A stretch of 32,631 nucleotides of DNA from Metaruminococcus_A sp003150405 (GTDB taxonomy: Bacteria > Bacillota > Clostridia > Oscillospirales > Ruminococcaceae), in assembly GCA_902489745.1 (NCBI GenBank), contig CABUBB010000024.1:1-32631 (forward strand). Direction: 5' to 3'. The notes under the pieces are model-generated. The model made no database searches and was not told the DNA's origin. It worked only from the letters and a program-made list of their open reading frames with translations. Of the stretch, positions 23,122-31,401 are shown piece by piece. The translations under genes and the position numbers were made by a program. The first letter of the stretch is position 1. Every line of letters begins with the position of its first letter.

Positions 23122-24228
23122 TTATTGCGAAAGCTCCTTTTTTGCAAGCGACAGCGCCGAGGCAATGACCTGATCCATATCGTAATAGCGGTACGCACCG
23201 AGCCGCCCGCCGAAACGCACACGGGTTTCTTTTTCGGCAAGCGCCTTATAACGTTCGTACAGCGCTTGGTTCTGCTCGTTGTTAACTGGGTAGTAAGGCT
23301 CCATGCCTTTTTCCCATGCCGCGGGGTATTCGCGGGTGATCACCGTTTTGGGCTGTTCGCCGAACTCAAAATGCTTGTGTTCAATCACGCGGGTATAAGG
23401 CGTTTCGCTGTCGGTGTAATTGGTGGCGGCAATGCCCTGGTAGTTCGGCATGTCGAGCATCTCGGTTTCAAAGCGCAGGCTGCGGTATTCCAGCGGGCCG
23501 TAGCAGTACCCGAAATACTCGTCAATGCAGCCGGTGTAGATCACCGTTTCAGCAAGGCTGTCATAGGTTTCTTTTTGGGCAAGATAATCTACATTCAGTT
23601 TGACGTCGGCGCCCTCCAGCATCTTTTCAATAATTTTAGTATACCCGCCAATCGGGATTCCCTGATAAGGATGATTAAAGTAGTTGTTGTCATAGCGGAA
23701 GCGCACCGGAAGCCGGCGGATGATAAAGCTGGGAAGCTCCGTGCAGGGCTTGCCCCACTGTTTTTCGGTGTAGCCTTTGATCAGCTTCTCGTAAATATCG
23801 GTGCCGACAAGGGAAATGGCCTGTTCCTCCAGGTTTTTCGGTTCGGTAATTCCGGCGGCGCGCCGCTGCTCTTCAATTTTTGCGCGCGCCTCTTCCGGTG
23901 TGCGGACACCCCACATCCGGTAAAAGGTGTTCATGTTAAACGGCAGATTGTAAAGCTCGCCTTTATAATTTGCGTTGGGGCAGTAGGTAAAGTGATTAAA
24001 GGTGGTAAACTGCTGCATATAGCGCCAAACCTCTTCACTGTTTGTATGAAAGATATGCGGGCCGTACATATGCACCTGTATGCCTTCCATTTCTTTGGAG
24101 TAAATGTTGCCTGCAATATGATCTCTGCGGTCAATGACCAAGCATTTTTTTCCTTTCCGACCTGCTTCATGTGCAAATACCGCGCCAAATAGTCCTGCGC
24201 CTACAATCAAATAATCGTATTTCAACAA
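23122..24228 (-). CDS. glf: UDP-galactopyranose mutase
   Basis: This 368-residue flavoenzyme has the FAD motif VGAGLFGAVFAHEAG (residues 8-22), IDRRDHIAGN, GPHIFHT, and the conserved RSLRFETE and NYTDSETPYTR regions. It converts UDP-galactopyranose to UDP-galactofuranose, so the surface glycan should contain galactofuranose. Length is normal. The reading frame starts with TTG at 24228 (a second TTG follows), after GGGAGAGAG; no ATG suits. A 128-nt gap separates it from galE. Confidence 0.95.
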   Translation of the reverse strand: MLKYDYLIVGAGLFGAVFAHEAGRKGKKCLVIDRRDHIAGNIYSKEMEGIQVHMYGPHIFHTNSEEVWRYMQQFTTFNHFTYCPNANYKGELYNLPFNMNTFYRMWGVRTPEEARAKIEEQRRAAGITEPKNLEEQAISLVGTDIYEKLIKGYTEKQWGKPCTELPSFIIRRLPVRFRYDNNYFNHPYQGIPIGGYTKIIEKMLEGADVKLNVDYLAQKETYDSLAETVIYTGCIDEYFGYCYGPLEYRSLRFETEMLDMPNYQGIAATNYTDSETPYTRVIEHKHFEFGEQPKTVITREYPAAWEKGMEPYYPVNNEQNQALYERYKALAEKETRVRFGGRLGAYRYYDMDQVIASALSLAKKELSQ

Positions 24229-24356
24229 TGCTCTCTCCCGTCTTTTAACTTCCGTTTACAAATACAAGCAGGGTGCCCCAGAAAAGGCGAATGCTGCCTT
24301 TCCCAGAAGCGCCCTGAATTCCCGGCAAACTGAAATCTGCCGGACGAATGATTTTG

Positions 24357-25334
24357 TCAGCCTTTGTTCAGCTTCTGGTACCAGTTCCACGCGTGGGCTA
24401 CAATGGACTCAATATCCGCATATTTCGGCTCCCAGCCTAAAACAGAAACGGCCTTTTCGCTGCTGCCGACCAACATCGGCGGGTCACCCGCCCGGCGCGG
24501 CGCATAATCCACGCGGAAGTCTTTCCCCGTTACCGCTTTGACTGCCTCAATGACTTCCAACACCGAGGTCCCTTTTGCGTTACCCAGGTTGAAAAAGTCG
24601 CTTTGTCCGCCCTGGTTCAAATACTCCAGCGCAAGCAGGTGCGCGGTTGCCAAATCGTAAACATGGATATAATCGCGGACACAGGTGCCGTCCGGGGTGG
24701 GATAATCGGTTCCAAACACCTGAATGCTCTCCCGCACACCGGCAGCTGCATCCAGCACAAGCGGGATCAAATGGGTCTCCGGCTGGTGCCATTCCCCAAT
24801 CTCTCCCTCCGGGTCTGCACCCGCGGCATTGAAATAGCGAAGGACAGCAAACTTTAAGCCGTAAGCGGCGGCGTAGTCCTTAAAAATACGCTCAACCATC
24901 AGCTTGGTAGCCCCATAAGGATTGATGGGGTTCTGCGGCATGTCCTCGGTGATTGGCACCGTTTCAGGGATGCCGTAGGTGGCGCAGGTGGAGGAAAAAA
25001 TAATTTTCTCACACCCGTGTTTGCGCATAGCTTCCAAGAGGTTGAGCGTACAGATTACATTGTTGTGGTAATATTTCGCCGGTTCGTGTACACTTTCCCC
25101 GACGTAGGCATAGGCGGCAAAATGGAACACAGCGTCAATTTTATTTTGCTCAAATACCCGGTTAATGGCCGGGACGTCCGAAAGGTCGCCTTCTATGAGA
25201 CGGCCCCATTTTACCAGCTCTCGGTGCCCGTAGACCAGGTTGTCAAATACAATGGTATCATAGCCATTTTGGCTGAGCAGTTTATTGATATTGCTGCCGA
25301 TATACCCTGCCCCGCCGCAGATTAAGATTGCCAT
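24357..25334 (-). CDS. galE: UDP-glucose 4-epimerase
   Basis: This 325-residue extended SDR has the NAD motif GGAGYIGSN (residues 7-15), DNLVYGH, FSSTCATYG and the catalytic pair in YGATK. The NAAGADPEGEIGE and HVYDLATAH regions are typical of GalE. It interconverts UDP-glucose and UDP-galactose and feeds Glf next door. ATG 25334 is preceded by AGAGGGA about nine nt upstream. It lies 28 nt after the sugar-phosphate transferase gene. Confidence 0.95.
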   Translation of the reverse strand: MAILICGGAGYIGSNINKLLSQNGYDTIVFDNLVYGHRELVKWGRLIEGDLSDVPAINRVFEQNKIDAVFHFAAYAYVGESVHEPAKYYHNNVICTLNLLEAMRKHGCEKIIFSSTCATYGIPETVPITEDMPQNPINPYGATKLMVERIFKDYAAAYGLKFAVLRYFNAAGADPEGEIGEWHQPETHLIPLVLDAAAGVRESIQVFGTDYPTPDGTCVRDYIHVYDLATAHLLALEYLNQGGQSDFFNLGNAKGTSVLEVIEAVKAVTGKDFRVDYAPRRAGDPPMLVGSSEKAVSVLGWEPKYADIESIVAHAWNWYQKLNKG

Positions 25335-25362
25335 AAATAAAATCCCTCTCTCATGTTACAAA

Positions 25363-26043
25363 CTAATACGCGCCTTTTCCGGAAAACACGACGGGAATGG
25401 TTCGAAAAATCAAGCCAATGTCTTTCCAAAAAGAGCGCTCCCGGACATAGTCAATATCCAGCTGCATCCGTTTATCAAACGAAATTTCACTCCGTCCGCT
25501 GATCTGCCAGGTGCAGGTAAGCCCCGGTAAAGCGCGGAAACGATCGTCGTATTTTTCAGGCAACTCTGCCGCCTCGTAGGTCGGCAAAGGCCGGGGACCG
25601 ACGAGGCTCATATCGCCTTTTATAATGTTGAGAAGCTGCGGCAACTCATCAATGCTAAGCTTGCGGATAAATTTACCTACCTTTGTAATACGTGGGTCAT
25701 CCTTTATTTTAAAGGAACCGGATGTATCCCCATACTGTTCCTTTAAAACCTGATGAAGTTTCGGGGCATCTGCCCGCATACTGCGAAACTTGTACATTTT
25801 GAAAACGCGCTTACTTTGGCCGACGCGTTCCTGAAGAAAAAAGACAGACCCTTTGGATTCAAGCCGGATTGCAACCGCTGTAACAAGGAAAACCGGTGAA
25901 AGACAGACGAGCGCAACAAAGGAGCAGAGGATGTCCACGGTTCGCTTGGGAATCAGGTAAGATAGTCCACGATAAAAAGGGCTTCCCTTTTCTGCCGGAG
26001 ATACCTCCTGAAAAGCGTTTTTGGCCGGTTCTATCTGCTCCAT
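25363..26043 (-). CDS. Initiating undecaprenyl-phosphate sugar phosphotransferase (monotopic PGT)
   Basis: This 226-residue bacterial sugar transferase is of the PglC/short WcaJ type. It has KRTVDILCSFVALVCLSPVF (a re-entrant helix near residues 33-55), QERVGQSKRVFKMYKFRSM and DELPQLLNIIKGDMSLVG followed by PRPLP. It moves a sugar-1-phosphate from a UDP-sugar to undecaprenyl phosphate, starting the repeat unit. It lacks the extra N-terminal membrane domain of long WbaP-like enzymes. The donor may be UDP-galactose or UDP-glucose. ATG 26043 overlaps the end of the kinase/GalU gene by 13 nt. Confidence 0.93.
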   Translation of the reverse strand: MEQIEPAKNAFQEVSPAEKGSPFYRGLSYLIPKRTVDILCSFVALVCLSPVFLVTAVAIRLESKGSVFFLQERVGQSKRVFKMYKFRSMRADAPKLHQVLKEQYGDTSGSFKIKDDPRITKVGKFIRKLSIDELPQLLNIIKGDMSLVGPRPLPTYEAAELPEKYDDRFRALPGLTCTWQISGRSEISFDKRMQLDIDYVRERSFWKDIGLIFRTIPVVFSGKGAY

Positions 26044-28001
26044 ATTTTCACATCCTCATTTTTGAACTGCTTGCCAAATTCAGAAACGGTTTGCTTGTAG
26101 GCTTCTGGAATTCCTACATCATAGCTTTTCCCGTTGATGAGGGTTGCATACATACCGCTGCTTTTGCAGACCTTCTGCAGCGCTGAGGTTAACTGGATTT
26201 CCTCTTCGCTGCCTTCGTGTGCGTCAATGTCTTTTTTGAGTTCGTCAAAAACCTCGGAGGTAAGGATATAGCTGCCGAAGGTGGAGTAGTAATGGTACTC
26301 TCCGTCGTCGCCTTTCATGCCAAGGTGGTCTTCGGCGTAGTCCATGGTAGGCTTTTCCACCATTGTCTCCACGCAAATCCGAGTATTCCGGTTGTCTTCA
26401 AATTCTCCTTTGATAATGCCATAGTGCACAACGTCGCAAAGCGGAACTTCTTTGACCGAAATGCAGAGCTTTCCCGTGCGGTCGTAGACGGCAATCATCT
26501 GCTCTGCACAACTTTGAACCGTGTTACTGTGGTAAACGTGGTCGCCGAGCGAGAGAAGAACCGGCTCATTGCCGTGCAGGTACTCTTTGGCCAGGTAGAC
26601 CGCATGGCCAAACCCACGGCGTTCCTTTTGAACCACATAGCGGATTTTCTGCCCCAGAAGCTGCAGCTTCATTTCATATTCCCTTGCCCGTGGCGAGAGC
26701 TTGCTCAGATGTTCTTCGGTGAGGTCACTGTTGAAGATGCTTTCATACGCTTCCCGCTCGTCCTCGCCCACAATGAGGATAATCTCTTCCATTCCGGCGT
26801 TGCTCAGCTCTTCGAGCAGAATGAGGATGGCTGGTTTGGCGTAGCCGTCGTAATCCACGACGGGGACAAACGCTTTTTTGATGAACCGGGTGGCGGGGTA
26901 CATCCGCGTACCAAAACCGGCTACCGGAACAATGGCTTTTTTTACCTTTTGCTTGCTGGAAAGCACAAACGGGAACGCATCCATGCCCTTTTCCTGTTTT
27001 AAATAGGCAATAAGCCTCTCCTGGCAGGAACGATCTTTCGCTAAAAACTGTACCGATCCGTCGCCCTGTGAACCAACGCCTTTTCCGCCGTAGACAAGCC
27101 CCTGAATGGTTTCATCCGCTAAGAGGGCATGCAGAACCGGAGCAGCCAGTTCGGCCGGACAGGCCGGAGCGACCTTTTCGTCAAACAACTTCTGCGCTTG
27201 GATCATCATTTCACCCAGGCGCTGTGCATCTCCCGCTTCAATTGCATGAATTGCATCATCTACGAGCTTCTGATTATCTTCGCCCAACGCCTCGTGGACC
27301 TTTTGCTGCAATTCATTTGCAGGAAACGGGTAGCACCGGTTCAGGTCAGCTAAGATACGGATGGTGTCCTTAGAAGAACCAAGATTGGCATACACCCAGT
27401 AAAAATCCTGCCCGACCCGCAGCTTGTTGACCGTAATTTCGTCGCCGTCAAAGGTCATGCAGATGGGCTGGGAGCCGTACGCGCAGGCCTGATCCAAACG
27501 GCCGCAGCGGGATTTGGTAAGGCATTCACCGCGGTAAGCCGCCTGCATTTCACCGTTTGTGTTTAAACGCAGCTTGTATAGGCGGTTAAATGCACGCGCT
27601 ACCAAGACGCAGAACGCTGCACTGGAAGAAAGCCCCTTTTTTACGGGAAGAGTAACGTCGGTCACATAGAGGGCAATGCCATTGGTGCGGTAATGCTCGC
27701 AGATGTAGGCGGCAACTCCGCACGCATATGAAAAATAGTCGCTTTGAGCCGCTTTTTGCTTGAGAGTTTCCAGCTTCATTTCACAGGAAAATTCCACGCG
27801 CTTTCCATCTGGCCCCAGGGTGCTGATAAATAATTCATCGCATTTTTTGGCACGGGCGTAAATTCCCTGATCAATTCCGGTGACGATAGCCTTTCCAACC
27901 GAGATATCGCCGTTGATCATACGGTAGTAACCCGCCCAGTCGGTGTGTTCGCCAAACAGGCAGAGCCTTCCGGGCACAAAAAGTTCAATTTGTCTCTCCA
28001 C
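26031..28001 (-). CDS. Fused GHMP sugar kinase and GalU-type nucleotidyltransferase
   Basis: This 656-residue protein combines two enzymes. Residues 1-345 are a GHMP kinase related to galactokinase: PGRLCLFGEHTDWAG (10-24), the ATP loop KKGLSSSAAF (121-130) and CGRLDQAC (166-173). Residues 354-645 are UDP-glucose pyrophosphorylase-like: KKAIVPVAGFGTRMYPATRF (354-373), the K-x-x-x-PVVD region and LSLGDHVYHS. Together they could phosphorylate a sugar at C1 and make the UDP-sugar directly, like FKP for GDP-fucose but with the domains in the opposite order. The sugar is unknown; galactose or glucose would fit the operon. The start is GTG 28001 after AGGGAGA. The sugar-binding part of the GalU domain (DYDGYAKPAILILLEEL) deviates from ordinary GalU. 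Confidence 0.9.
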   Translation of the reverse strand: MERQIELFVPGRLCLFGEHTDWAGYYRMINGDISVGKAIVTGIDQGIYARAKKCDELFISTLGPDGKRVEFSCEMKLETLKQKAAQSDYFSYACGVAAYICEHYRTNGIALYVTDVTLPVKKGLSSSAAFCVLVARAFNRLYKLRLNTNGEMQAAYRGECLTKSRCGRLDQACAYGSQPICMTFDGDEITVNKLRVGQDFYWVYANLGSSKDTIRILADLNRCYPFPANELQQKVHEALGEDNQKLVDDAIHAIEAGDAQRLGEMMIQAQKLFDEKVAPACPAELAAPVLHALLADETIQGLVYGGKGVGSQGDGSVQFLAKDRSCQERLIAYLKQEKGMDAFPFVLSSKQKVKKAIVPVAGFGTRMYPATRFIKKAFVPVVDYDGYAKPAILILLEELSNAGMEEIILIVGEDEREAYESIFNSDLTEEHLSKLSPRAREYEMKLQLLGQKIRYVVQKERRGFGHAVYLAKEYLHGNEPVLLSLGDHVYHSNTVQSCAEQMIAVYDRTGKLCISVKEVPLCDVVHYGIIKGEFEDNRNTRICVETMVEKPTMDYAEDHLGMKGDDGEYHYYSTFGSYILTSEVFDELKKDIDAHEGSEEEIQLTSALQKVCKSSGMYATLINGKSYDVGIPEAYKQTVSEFGKQFKNEDVKIWSR

Positions 28002-28022
28002 AATTCCCGTCTCCCTTTTTGG

Positions 28023-29150
28023 TTAATTTGGCAAAATATCGTCGTAAATAAATTTGTGAATAATGTCGGTTGCGGTGTTCAGGTCGTAAACAAAATACCA
28101 GGTTCCGTTAATGGTTTCTCCGCGGGAATTGCAGTCGGCATTAGGCAGACCGGCCTCTTCGATTGTAGCACCGGAAGAAACCGCCCACATGCCGATGCTC
28201 ATCATCTCTTCGTCGGTCAGCGAGGTGGAGCATTCCGAAAGCACCATGCTGATAAGCCCTGGATACTGGGTGACATTCAGCTGTTTGGCCGAGTCAAACA
28301 GCGACATTAAAACCTCACGCTGCCGTTCGGCGCGCTGGATGTCCGAGCCGGTATAACGGTTTCTGGAATAAGCGACTGCCTGCCCGCCGGTCAGCTTAAC
28401 ATCTCCGGTTTGCTGGAGCGGTTCAGTCGGAATGCCAATGCTGTTGAGCTCATTGACATACTGGTTCATGATTCGGCGTTCATCCTCAGTGACGTTGACG
28501 GTGACGCCGCCAACATAATCGATAATATTGGCGAGCTGGCCAAAGTTAACGGTAACAAAATCTTCAATATTCATATCAAAATTCTGGTTCAAGGTCTTGA
28601 CGGCCAACTGCGCCCCGCCGTAGGCATGCGCGTGGGTGATTTTTGTTTTCCCGTGCCCTTCCACATCAACGTAGGTGTCGCGTGCAATCGAGACAATCTT
28701 AATCTTGCTGTGCGCCCGGTCAATGGAAAGGATCATGAGGGCGTCGGAACGGCCGGAGTCAGAATCCATATCTCGTGTATCCACGCCGAAAAGGGCGATA
28801 TTGGTGACGTCGGTACTACCGTATTTGTCCAGTATTTCCTGAGAAATACCCAGATCATCCAAATCCAGTTCTTCGCGGTCCACCTGGCCCAGAAGCAGCT
28901 TCAAATAAAGAAATGCGCCTCCAATGAGCAGGACGCAAACGCATAGGATTGAAATAAGAATGACCAGCGCCTTTTTTTTACCGGACCATTTTTTGCGCCT
29001 GCGTTTGGAAGAGCTGCTGATATCCTCCATTTCTCCCCGTTTGGCCGGCGCGGACATAGAGCGTTTGTTCTGGCGCGTTGTCTTTTTGCTGTTGCTGCTA
29101 ATATCTTTCATACCCGAACGTCCGGGCCGTTTGCTGTGGTGAGAAAGCAT
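28023..29150 (-). CDS. LytR-CpsA-Psr (LCP) family cell-wall glycopolymer ligase
   Basis: This 375-residue protein has a basic, low-complexity cytoplasmic tail (residues 1-60), one transmembrane helix (about 62-85, ending in FLYLKLLLG) and an extracytoplasmic LCP domain. That domain carries NIALFGVDTRD, GRSDALMILSID, IVSIARDTYVDVEG and YVGGVTVNV, including the arginines and aspartates that bind the polyprenyl diphosphate. LCP enzymes attach lipid-linked glycopolymers to peptidoglycan, so the product is probably wall-anchored rather than free. I chose ATG 29150 after GAGGGGG; an upstream in-frame start would add 18 residues. It is the first gene of the 20-kb operon. Confidence 0.93.
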   Translation of the reverse strand: MLSHHSKRPGRSGMKDISSNSKKTTRQNKRSMSAPAKRGEMEDISSSSKRRRKKWSGKKKALVILISILCVCVLLIGGAFLYLKLLLGQVDREELDLDDLGISQEILDKYGSTDVTNIALFGVDTRDMDSDSGRSDALMILSIDRAHSKIKIVSIARDTYVDVEGHGKTKITHAHAYGGAQLAVKTLNQNFDMNIEDFVTVNFGQLANIIDYVGGVTVNVTEDERRIMNQYVNELNSIGIPTEPLQQTGDVKLTGGQAVAYSRNRYTGSDIQRAERQREVLMSLFDSAKQLNVTQYPGLISMVLSECSTSLTDEEMMSIGMWAVSSGATIEEAGLPNADCNSRGETINGTWYFVYDLNTATDIIHKFIYDDILPN

Positions 29151-29249
29151 AAAAATCCCCCTCTGCTGTGAACAGGCAAAGTGTAAATATAATTTCAGTC
29201 GCACGTAAAATTTTCCTAAAATATGACATAGTGTAACATCTTATCCTAT

Positions 29250-29278
29250 ATTTTAAAGTTTTGGCTGGGATAAGTCAA
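29250..29278 (-). promoter_or_regulatory. Main promoter of the glycan operon
   Basis: On the minus strand TTGACT (29273-29278), a 17-bp spacer and TAAAAT (29250-29255). This leaves a leader of about 95 nt before the LCP start codon. It is the only good promoter I see ahead of the operon. Confidence 0.78.
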
Positions 29279-29425
29279 CATTTGTTTAACATAAAAACAC
29301 ATTTTAGGTGAAACAAGTGCTGTTTTTAACTGTTCTAAGACCGTCTGATTTTGATTTTCCAATTATTATGAATGGCGTTTCATTCTGTATATGTTCCCGT
29401 ATAGCATTTCTTTATAATCGCATTT

Positions 29426-29447
29426 ATATGAGGATTATTCCTCATAT
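29426..29447. promoter_or_regulatory. Perfect inverted repeat, candidate operator of the small XRE protein
   Basis: ATATGAGGA (29426-29434) and TCCTCATAT (29439-29447) around TTAT. It lies between the divergent LCP and XRE genes, about 75 bp ahead of the XRE start, with TATAAT at 29413-29418 beside it. There is no T run, so an operator is more likely than a terminator. Confidence 0.55.
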
Positions 29448-29520
29448 TCATACAACCTTATTATATGGGATAATTTAAAGAAAGTAAAGGGTTTTATGAT
29501 GGCGATATAGGGAGCAGTTT

Positions 29521-29748
29521 ATGATTTCGTTTGAGCCGTTGAGAATACAATTAAAGGAAAAAGGTATTAGCACATATTACCTCAGAAATAAATGTGGATT
29601 ATATAATTTGGACAGTAAAACCATTCAAAGGCTTATGGCGGATGATTCTGTTTCAACCAACACGTTAAATGCTTTGTGCAACATTTTAAACTGCGATTTA
29701 TCGGAGGTCGTTGCATTTATACCAGATAATCGTTTGCCAAAAGAATAG
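29521..29748 (+). CDS. Small XRE/HTH_26-family regulator
   Basis: This 75-residue protein consists only of a Cro/CI-like helix-turn-helix domain: MISFEPLRIQLKEKGISTYY, then LDSKTIQRLMADDSVSTNTL and ALCNILNCDLSEVVAFIP, matching the short YozG-like regulators. ATG 29521 follows AGGGAG. Divergent to the glycan operon and downstream of a perfect inverted repeat, it is a candidate local regulator of itself and possibly of the operon. The operon link is only positional. Confidence 0.87.
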   Translation: MISFEPLRIQLKEKGISTYYLRNKCGLYNLDSKTIQRLMADDSVSTNTLNALCNILNCDLSEVVAFIPDNRLPKE

Positions 29749-29989
29749 ACTGGTAGTATTTGACGCTTGAAACGAGTGAGCGGTTGCTTTTCAAGCGTTT
29801 CGGACATGTTCATGCAGGATATTTTATAAAGATAACGTCAAACTGCCGGATTTGCAGGATTGCCATGTTGTACGGCGCTCCTTTTTTGCGTGTGAAAACG
29901 GAGCCTGACCAAGCGCGGAAAAAGCCTGTATCTAGTTTAAACCAATATTGTTTCTGTATAACCTGGAAAGGGCTGTAAAAATACCCCAG

Positions 29990-30018
29990 AAAGAACCCCG
30001 GTATACGCGGGGTTCTTT
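29990..30018 (+). terminator. Rho-independent terminator downstream of the small XRE gene
   Basis: AAAGAACCCCG (29990-30000) pairs with CGGGGTTCTTT (30008-30018), followed by TT and an A/T-rich stretch. It could also serve a minus-strand transcript ending at 30019. Confidence 0.85.
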
Positions 30019-30423
30019 TTATATGTTAACATTCTGCCTGCCAGGCATTTTGCAAAACGTCGACTGAGAACAGATGCTCTGATTACAACTAGAACATGGA
30101 CGCTTTTGACCGCTGTTGCCCAAAAGATTTTTGACAATTTGACCGATTAGCAGGATCGGCCTGCGATACATCCGCCGGACGGCATATTGTTTTTGAGACG
30201 TTTTGCGTATTGTTTCTTCACCTGAACGCGTTGCAGCCGGATACAAATATTGGAGAAGTTCAAACACCACAGAACAGGTATGCGGTTCAAATTCAAAAGA
30301 AAAATTAAACGAAGCGCACTTTTTAAAAATTTTGGCGCATACTAAACAGGGCGAAACGATTTGCACTGAAACAACGCTTAATCGATAAAAAACGGGGGCG
30401 GCAGGATGGAACAGTTGATTCAA
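30019..30423 (-). CDS. Uncertain Cys-rich hypothetical ORF
   Basis: A 134-codon open frame ends exactly beside the terminator at 29990-30018. Its C-terminal end contains RPCSSCNQSICSQSTFCK. The only ATG (30423) overlaps the ribosome site and start of the plus-strand ABC gene and has no good ribosome site. An internal ATG at about 30171 (MYRRPILLIG) is also poorly placed. I recognise no family. It may be a remnant or chance; the free terminator and absence of another gene are the only support. Confidence 0.22.
   Translation of the reverse strand: MNQLFHPAAPVFYRLSVVSVQIVSPCLVCAKIFKKCASFNFSFEFEPHTCSVVFELLQYLYPAATRSGEETIRKTSQKQYAVRRMYRRPILLIGQIVKNLLGNSGQKRPCSSCNQSICSQSTFCKMPGRQNVNI
30361..30389 (+). 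promoter_or_regulatory. Promoter candidate of the MacB-type ATPase gene
   Basis: TTGCAC (30361-30366), 17-bp spacer, GATAAA (30384-30389), 16 bp ahead of the start codon. The leader would be very short. Confidence 0.45.
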
Positions 30424-31077
30424 ATGAAAGCGGTCAGCAAATGGTACCGCCGGGGTGAGTATGTGGTAAAAGCGTTGGACGGAGTGGACTTCTCGGTCCG
30501 GAAAGGGGAGTTTACCGCCATAGTTGGGGCAAGCGGCTCAGGAAAATCCACCCTGATGAATCTAATTGGGTGTTTGGACGTGCCGACCCGCGGCAGCTAT
30601 GCACTGGACGGCTATGATGTGATGTCGCTGCGGGAAAAGGAGCTGTCTGAAATACGCAACAAAAAGATTGGGTTTGTATTTCAGGGCTTTTACCTGATTC
30701 CAGGGCTTAACGCCGCCGAAAATGTAGAATTGCCGCTGCTTTACCGCGGGATGCCCCGGGCGGAGCGGCGGGAGCTTTCTGCCGCCGCACTGGAACGGGT
30801 TGGCCTTGGTAACCGGATGACCCACCTGCCGGGGCAGATGTCCGGCGGCCAGCAGCAGCGGGTGGCCATTGCCCGGGCGATTGCGGCCCGTCCCCCAGTT
30901 TTGCTGGCCGACGAACCCACCGGAAACTTGGACAGCAAATCCGGGGCAGAGATCATGGCCATTTTGCAGGAGCTTCATGAGGAGGGAAAGACCATTCTGC
31001 TCATCACCCACGACCAGAAGGTGGCGGGTTATGCCGAGCGGGTGCTCACCATGCGAGATGGGCACCTCTCTCCCTGA
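30406..31077 (+). CDS. MacB/LolD-type ABC transporter ATP-binding protein
   Basis: This 223-residue ATPase has Walker A GASGSGKST (about residues 42-50), Q-loop FVFQGFYLIPGLNAAENVEL, signature MSGGQQQRVAIARAI, Walker B VLLADEPTGNLD and switch LLITHD. The LolD/MacB subgroup normally works with a FtsX-like MacB permease in export, lipoprotein release or peptide sensing. No permease gene follows; instead a 56-residue ORF overlaps its stop codon. It may be an orphan subunit that uses a permease encoded elsewhere. The start at ATG 30406 follows GGGGGCGGCAGG. Confidence 0.93.
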   Translation: MEQLIQMKAVSKWYRRGEYVVKALDGVDFSVRKGEFTAIVGASGSGKSTLMNLIGCLDVPTRGSYALDGYDVMSLREKELSEIRNKKIGFVFQGFYLIPGLNAAENVELPLLYRGMPRAERRELSAAALERVGLGNRMTHLPGQMSGGQQQRVAIARAIAARPPVLLADEPTGNLDSKSGAEIMAILQELHEEGKTILLITHDQKVAGYAERVLTMRDGHLSP

Positions 31078-31247
31078 TGACGGCGCTGTTTCAGGGAATG
31101 GAAAAAAGAATGGTACCGGCACAGGGACGTCAAGTCACCCTGATCGACTGCACCGGCGCCATGGTTGTTTTCAAGCCGGACTATGGAATCATTGGTGTGC
31201 TTACACCGATGATTGCGGTAATCCTTAGCGGATATCCCCGCCGCTGA
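31077..31247 (+). CDS. Small ORF translationally coupled to the ABC ATPase
   Basis: A 56-codon frame starts at an ATG overlapping the ATPase stop codon (TGATG, 31075-31079), the usual sign of translational coupling. It begins MTALFQGMEKRMVPAQGRQV and has one hydrophobic stretch, YGIIGVLTPMIAVILSG, near the C-terminus, so it may be a small membrane-associated protein. The family is not recognised. It could be a partner of the ATPase or the stub of a lost permease; the second seems less likely because the frame is intact. Confidence 0.5.
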   Translation: MTALFQGMEKRMVPAQGRQVTLIDCTGAMVVFKPDYGIIGVLTPMIAVILSGYPRR

Positions 31248-31314
31248 ACACTGCTGCGTCCAATTTTGTTGTTTGCAGTCGAATGGTTTTCTGCAAAAGG
31301 GTTACGGTTTGTCA

Positions 31315-31343
31315 TTGAACTGTAGGGGCTTTTGTGGTACCCT
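31315..31343 (+). promoter_or_regulatory. Promoter of the glycolipid glycosyltransferase gene
   Basis: TTGAAC (31315-31320), a 17-bp spacer and TACCCT (31338-31343), about 60 bp ahead of the start codon at 31402. Confidence 0.5.
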
Positions 31344-31401
31344 TAACAAAGACAAAAAGGGCGTGGTGCTGCGCCCAAGCTGGAAGGAGAGAGGCAGTGC
31401 G

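Larger units (their letters stand above)
29749..30405. other. Sparse region between the small XRE gene and the ABC ATPase gene
   Basis: About 650 bp with no convincing gene on the plus strand. ACGCTTGAAA (29763-29772) and TTTCAAGCGT (29789-29798) form an inverted repeat after the XRE stop. A good terminator lies at 29990-30018. A minus-strand frame at 30019-30423 is listed separately at low confidence. The ABC gene promoter is at the end. Confidence 0.5.

Noticed and set aside
29760..29978. 72-codon plus-strand frame after the small XRE gene
   Set aside because: TTG start, no ribosome site, and it runs over an inverted repeat; no resemblance to a family.
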